The notes beneath the pieces were generated by a model. The model was given only the letters and a program-made list of their open reading frames with translations. It made no database searches and was not told the DNA's origin. Of a stretch of 64,000 nt of DNA, positions 61,109-64,000 are shown piece by piece. The position numbers were made by a program, and so were the translations under genes. The stretch spans positions 186,001 through 250,000 of the forward strand of contig NZ_RBZP01000001.1 of NCBI RefSeq assembly GCF_003628505.1, in the 5' to 3' direction. How positions within the stretch are numbered: position 1 is the first letter of the stretch; each line of letters starts with the position of its first letter. The DNA is from Oceanobacillus halophilus (GTDB lineage: Bacteria; Bacillota; Bacilli; Bacillales; Amphibacillaceae).

Positions 61109-61611
61109 GGCTCTTTTCTAAAAGTTTGTCGCTTGTGCAACATGACTATATTTCATATTTTATATAGACTGTGGATTAGTATAATTAAGAATATTGCTAT
61201 ATAACTGCTACGGAAATACACTCCGCTTTCCGCGGGCGCTGCTGTGCCTACTCTACGTAAGTCTCACCTAGGCTTTTCATCCCGCAGGACAAGGAACGCT
61301 TCGGCAGGGTTACATCGCACGCAGAAAAAAGTGGTTTTCTTTTTTCAAGGAGTCTCCGTGTATTTCCTTCGCTGATTAGTGCTGTTTAATTTTCTTATAT
61401 AATTGGGTATTTTAAACAAATGAATAAATGGTAGTGATTCTGATATTAGTGAAAAAATAGTCTCCCTCTAGAAAACAGTGTTGATTGGAGCGGAAATCAA
61501 CAACGCACTTATTTGTGTAAGGTAGCCATAAAATGATGAATTTAAGTTTTATGAGGAGTTTCTATCAACTACAACGTTCATTAAGCAACAAAATATACGA
61601 AAAGAGCCTTA
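61109..61611. repeat. Intergenic repeat element R6 (alpha with module, beta scar)
   Basis: This fills most of the gene-free stretch between trmD and rplS, and its ends are the best defined of the family. It opens AGGCTCTTTTCTAAAAG and closes ATACGAAAAGAGCCTT, with inner repeat ATAATTAAGAATA on the left. Alpha (about 61205-61375) has arms CGGAAATACAC and GTGTATTTCC and contains the AGGA-flanked module at 61289-61351. To the right, GTTGATTGGAGCGGAAATCAACAAC (61481-61505) is a beta site lacking its core: one GGAGCGG remains where filled copies have two. Confidence 0.85.
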
Positions 61612-61619
61612 ATTTATAG

Positions 61620-61648
61620 TTGAACTAATAAATTCATTATGTTATATT
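61620..61648 (+). promoter_or_regulatory. Sigma-A promoter of rplS
   Basis: TTGAAC at 61620-61625 and TATATT at 61643-61648 are exactly 17 bases apart, just beyond the end of R6. It produces a leader of roughly 87 bases. Confidence 0.7.
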
Positions 61649-61675
61649 AATTATTGTGCTTAAGTACGTTAAGCC

Positions 61676-61722
61676 GTAAAACGATGTTCCGCTGTTCCGT
61701 TTAGAGAATGATGAGCATTAGT
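61676..61722 (+). promoter_or_regulatory. Putative ribosomal protein L19 leader
   Basis: The segment with GTTCCGCTGTTCCGTTTAGA followed by GAATGATGAGCATTAG, between the promoter and the ribosome binding site of rplS, resembles the L19 leader motif described upstream of rplS in Firmicutes, which is thought to mediate feedback control by L19. I cannot verify the fold by covariance here. Confidence 0.5.
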
Positions 61723-61741
61723 TTGGAAGGAGTGAAGTAAG

Positions 61742-62086
61742 ATGCAACAATTAATTGCAGACATTACGAAAGATCAATTACGCACGGATCATCCTGAGTT
61801 TCGCGCTGGTGACACTGTAAAAGTACACGTTAAGGTTGTTGAAGGAACTCGTGAGCGTATCCAGGTTTTTGAAGGTGTAGTAATTAAACGCCAAAACGGT
61901 GGAATTAGTGAAACATTTACTGTAAGAAAAATTTCTTATGGTGTAGGTGTTGAACGTACATTCCCTGTACATTCACCTCGTGTTGACAAGATCGAAGTAA
62001 CTCGTCGTGGTGTAGTACGTCGTGCGAAATTATACTACTTACGTAATCTACGTGGTAAAGCAGCACGTATTAAAGAACGTCGATAA
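61742..62086 (+). CDS. rplS: 50S ribosomal protein L19
   Basis: 114-residue L19 at the 30S-50S interface. Conserved stretches are [22 protein letters not shown] in the first half, [12 protein letters not shown] and the basic C-terminus [26 protein letters not shown] precedes the ATG. It has its own promoter and leader and is followed by a terminator, so it is separated from trmD by R6 and from lepB by R7. Confidence 0.97.
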   Translation: MQQLIADITKDQLRTDHPEFRAGDTVKVHVKVVEGTRERIQVFEGVVIKRQNGGISETFTVRKISYGVGVERTFPVHSPRVDKIEVTRRGVVRRAKLYYLRNLRGKAARIKERR

Positions 62087-62107
62087 TGAAAAGAAATTCA
62101 TAGTAAT

Positions 62108-62149
62108 AAAAAAGGAACTTGGGCATTTGCACAAGCTCCTTTTTTATTT
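62108..62149 (+). terminator. Rho-independent terminator after rplS
   Basis: AAAAAAGGAACTTG and CAAGCTCCTTTTTT form a stem with one mismatch, followed by a T-rich run. Confidence 0.87.
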
Positions 62150-62157
62150 CTTAAAAC

Positions 62158-62425
62158 AAGGCTCTTTCTGGATGTATGTTCGTTGTTACAATTCGATAGG
62201 AACTCCTGATCTATTTAATTAAGAATAAATAACTAATGAAGCGATTCGTTAACACCGCTACGGAAATACACTCCGCTTTCCGCGAGGGAGGCTGAGGCCG
62301 TGCCCACGAACCGCAAGTATTCTGCCGGAGCGAATGATCGCACAAATCAAACATAAATGTGAGCGAGAGCTACACTATTCTGAATTACAGACATTCTATA
62401 TAAATTTAGCACGAAGTATGTACTA
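62158..62425. repeat. Intergenic repeat element R7 (short alpha/gamma hybrid)
   Basis: This lies between rplS and lepB. The left terminal repeat runs from AAGGCTCTTTCTGG through GTTGTTACAATTCG to TTTAATTAAGAATA. The right one runs from TATTCTGAATTACAG to a degenerate end near 62425. The single core starts as alpha (CGCTACGGAAATACACTCCG, then CTTTCCGCG) and ends as gamma (GGAGGCTGAGGCCGTGCCC, then TATTCTGCCGGAGCG). It is a fusion of the left arm of one core type to the right arm of another. Confidence 0.8.
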
Positions 62426-62586
62426 GGAGCTTTTCTTTATATAGTGCTTAATCTAATCCCTGTTAAAGCAAAGTGATGGACGGTGTAAAAAAAGAACAGA
62501 TTTTTTTTATTTATTCTCTCATTAATTTTCAAGGATATGATAAACTATTTAAAAAGAGAGATTTTAAAGGGCCTGGAGGAGAACAA

Positions 62587-63147
62587 ATGGCTAAGAAGAA
62601 GAATGAATGGTTTGATTGGCTAAAGGCACTATTATTTGCATTGGGGTTAGCTTTTATTGTTCGCATGTTTCTTTTTTCACCCATTGTCGTCGATGGCCCA
62701 TCTATGTTACCAACATTACATGACCAAGATCAAATGATTGTAAATAAAATTACTTATAAAATTAGAAAACCCGACCGATTTGATATCGTTGTTTTTCATG
62801 CATCTGCACAAAAAGATTTTATAAAACGAATCATTGGTTTGCCAGGTGAGCATGTAGAATTTATAGATGAAGTATTGTACATAAATGGTGAATCTGTGGA
62901 AGAGTCTTTCTTAACAGAACAAAAAGAGAATATGAAGTCTTATCAAACAATTACCAATGACTTTGCTCTCGAGGAATTACCTGGAGAGTATGAAGTAGTT
63001 CCTGAAGGACATGTTCTAGTATTAGGTGACAACCGTGGGAATTCAACAGACAGTCGGATGCTAGGTGTCATTCCAATAGATCAGATAGTAGGCAAAGCAA
63101 GTTTGATTTATTGGCCGTTAGATAGAATGCAATTTGTAGGAGAGTAG
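62587..63147 (+). CDS. lepB: Type I signal peptidase
   Basis: Membrane protease that cleaves signal peptides from exported proteins. The 186-residue SipS-type enzyme has one N-terminal membrane segment (about 13-31), the nucleophile Ser39 in GPSMLPTL, the general base Lys80 in DFIKRIIGLPGE and the GDNRGNSTDSR box near 143-153. I start at the ATG at 62587 after TGGAGGAG; the in-frame ATG at 62473 adds 38 residues with no family match. It lies between rplS and rbgA, where B. subtilis has no signal peptidase gene. Confidence 0.95.
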   Translation: MAKKKNEWFDWLKALLFALGLAFIVRMFLFSPIVVDGPSMLPTLHDQDQMIVNKITYKIRKPDRFDIVVFHASAQKDFIKRIIGLPGEHVEFIDEVLYINGESVEESFLTEQKENMKSYQTITNDFALEELPGEYEVVPEGHVLVLGDNRGNSTDSRMLGVIPIDQIVGKASLIYWPLDRMQFVGE

Positions 63148-63157
63148 GTTATTAGTT

Positions 63158-64000
63158 ATGACAATACAGTGGTTTCCAGGTCATATGGCTAAAGCAAAAC
63201 GAGAAGTTGAAGAAAAGTTAAAATTAGTTGATTTTGTTATTGAATTAGTTGATGCAAGAGCACCGATTTCATCACAAAATCCCATGTTACAACAAGTACT
63301 TCAAAATAAATCAAAAATGATTGTTCTTATGAAAAAAGATCTTGCAGACCATCACATAACCGAAAAATGGTTGAGTTATTTTCAGGACAAAGAAGTACCA
63401 GCTATTGCTGTTGATGTAAATGATAAAGCTGATATCAAACGAGTGATTCAGTTAGCAAAAGAACTAGGACAAGAAAAAATGAAAAAGCTTGAGAAAAAGG
63501 GTATAAAACCGCGAGCGAGTCGTGCCATGATAATAGGAATTCCGAATGTCGGGAAATCAACTCTTATTAATCGATTAGCTAATAAAAAAATTGCTAAAAC
63601 AGGAGACAGACCTGGTATAACGAAACAACAGCTTTGGATTAAGGTGAAAAAAGATTTTGAGTTATTAGATACACCGGGGATACTCTGGCCCAAATTTGAA
63701 GACCAGGATGTTGCTTATCGATTGGCCGCCATTGGAACAATAAAAGACCAATTATTATCTTTACAAGATATAGTTGCCTTTGTAATTAGATATATGCAAG
63801 ACCATTATCCGTATTTGCTGCATGAACGTTTTCAAATAGATAGTGAAATGGAAGATATGTGGGAAATATTTGTTACAATTGGAAAACAAAGAGGCGCCCT
63901 GGAAAGTGGGGGTAATGTTAACTTTGACAGAGTATCAGATATCTTTCTTCGCGATTTACGAACAGGCAGGATTGGTAAAATTACACTTGAAGCCCCTGGG
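63158..64000 (+). CDS. rbgA: Ribosome biogenesis GTPase RbgA (YlqF), partial at window end
   Basis: GTPase needed for late 50S assembly. The reading frame starts at the ATG at 63158 (MTIQWFPGHMAKAKRE) behind TAGGAGAGTAGG and stays open to the last base (281 codons), so the 3' end lies outside the window. It is a circularly permuted GTPase: the G4-type MKKD near 58-61 precedes G1 GIPNVGKST (127-135) and G3 DTPG. Full-length relatives have about 280-290 residues, so little is missing. It follows lepB by 10 bases. Confidence 0.95.
   Translation, partial: MTIQWFPGHMAKAKREVEEKLKLVDFVIELVDARAPISSQNPMLQQVLQNKSKMIVLMKKDLADHHITEKWLSYFQDKEVPAIAVDVNDKADIKRVIQLAKELGQEKMKKLEKKGIKPRASRAMIIGIPNVGKSTLINRLANKKIAKTGDRPGITKQQLWIKVKKDFELLDTPGILWPKFEDQDVAYRLAAIGTIKDQLLSLQDIVAFVIRYMQDHYPYLLHERFQIDSEMEDMWEIFVTIGKQRGALESGGNVNFDRVSDIFLRDLRTGRIGKITLEAPG

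Overview
The window is a low-GC Firmicute chromosome segment from an endospore-forming Bacillaceae bacterium. SpoVM, SepF, DivIVA, RemA, FapR, PrkC/PrpC, a T-box leader and PyrR attenuators all occur in nearly the gene order of the Bacillus subtilis ylm-pyr-ylo-ylq region. AT-rich coding DNA combined with GC-rich intergenic palindromes suggests Oceanobacillus or a close halotolerant relative. That placement is inference; no rRNA gene is present to confirm it.

Layout. 1-5250: cell-division cluster sepF-ylmG-ylmH-divIVA, then ileS behind its own promoter and a T-box leader. 5895-7273: lspA and an RluD-type pseudouridine synthase. 7270-17587: a tightly overlapping pyrimidine operon (pyrR-pyrB-pyrC-carA-carB-pyrK-pyrD-pyrF-pyrE) with a PyrR attenuator before pyrR and another before pyrB; no uracil permease gene lies between them. 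17803-21308: an accessory patch with a methyltransferase facing a LysR regulator, then proC. 21461-25912: rqcH and a calcium-type P-ATPase, divergent. 26588-32521: yloC-remA-gmk-rpoZ and coaBC-priA. 32605-40130: fmt-rsmB-prpC-prkC-rsgA-rpe-thiN-spoVM, without the def and rlmN genes that B. subtilis has here. 40796-47171: rpmB (minus strand), yloU-yloV, sdaAB-sdaAA, recG. 47338-58661: fatty-acid genes fapR-plsX-fabD-fabG-acpP, then rnc, a small UPF0435 gene on the minus strand, smc-ftsY, ylxM-ffh. 58803-64000: rpsP-khpA-ylqD-rimM-trmD, rplS, lepB and rbgA, the last cut by the window end. Together these genes cover division-site control, pyrimidine and fatty-acid synthesis, translation and ribosome assembly, protein export and chromosome organisation.

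The part that ordinary annotation does not explain is a family of seven non-coding elements (R1-R7) at transcription-unit boundaries: about 5341-5768, 17588-17804, 19604-20384, 26037-26516, 40191-40723, 61109-61611 and 62158-62425. Each has AT-rich imperfect terminal inverted repeats of roughly 75-90 bp, with outer ends like AGGCTCTTTT and inner ends like TTTAATTAAGAATA. Between them lie one or two GC-rich palindromic cores of three interchangeable kinds, here called alpha, beta and gamma. Some cores carry a further 58-bp module flanked by AGGA. Several core sites appear as empty scars, one element is a hybrid of two core types, and two elements are inverted copies of each other. No transposase is encoded, so the family looks like a non-autonomous, modular repeat comparable in logic to BOX or MITE elements. 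It is the best candidate here for an under-described system.
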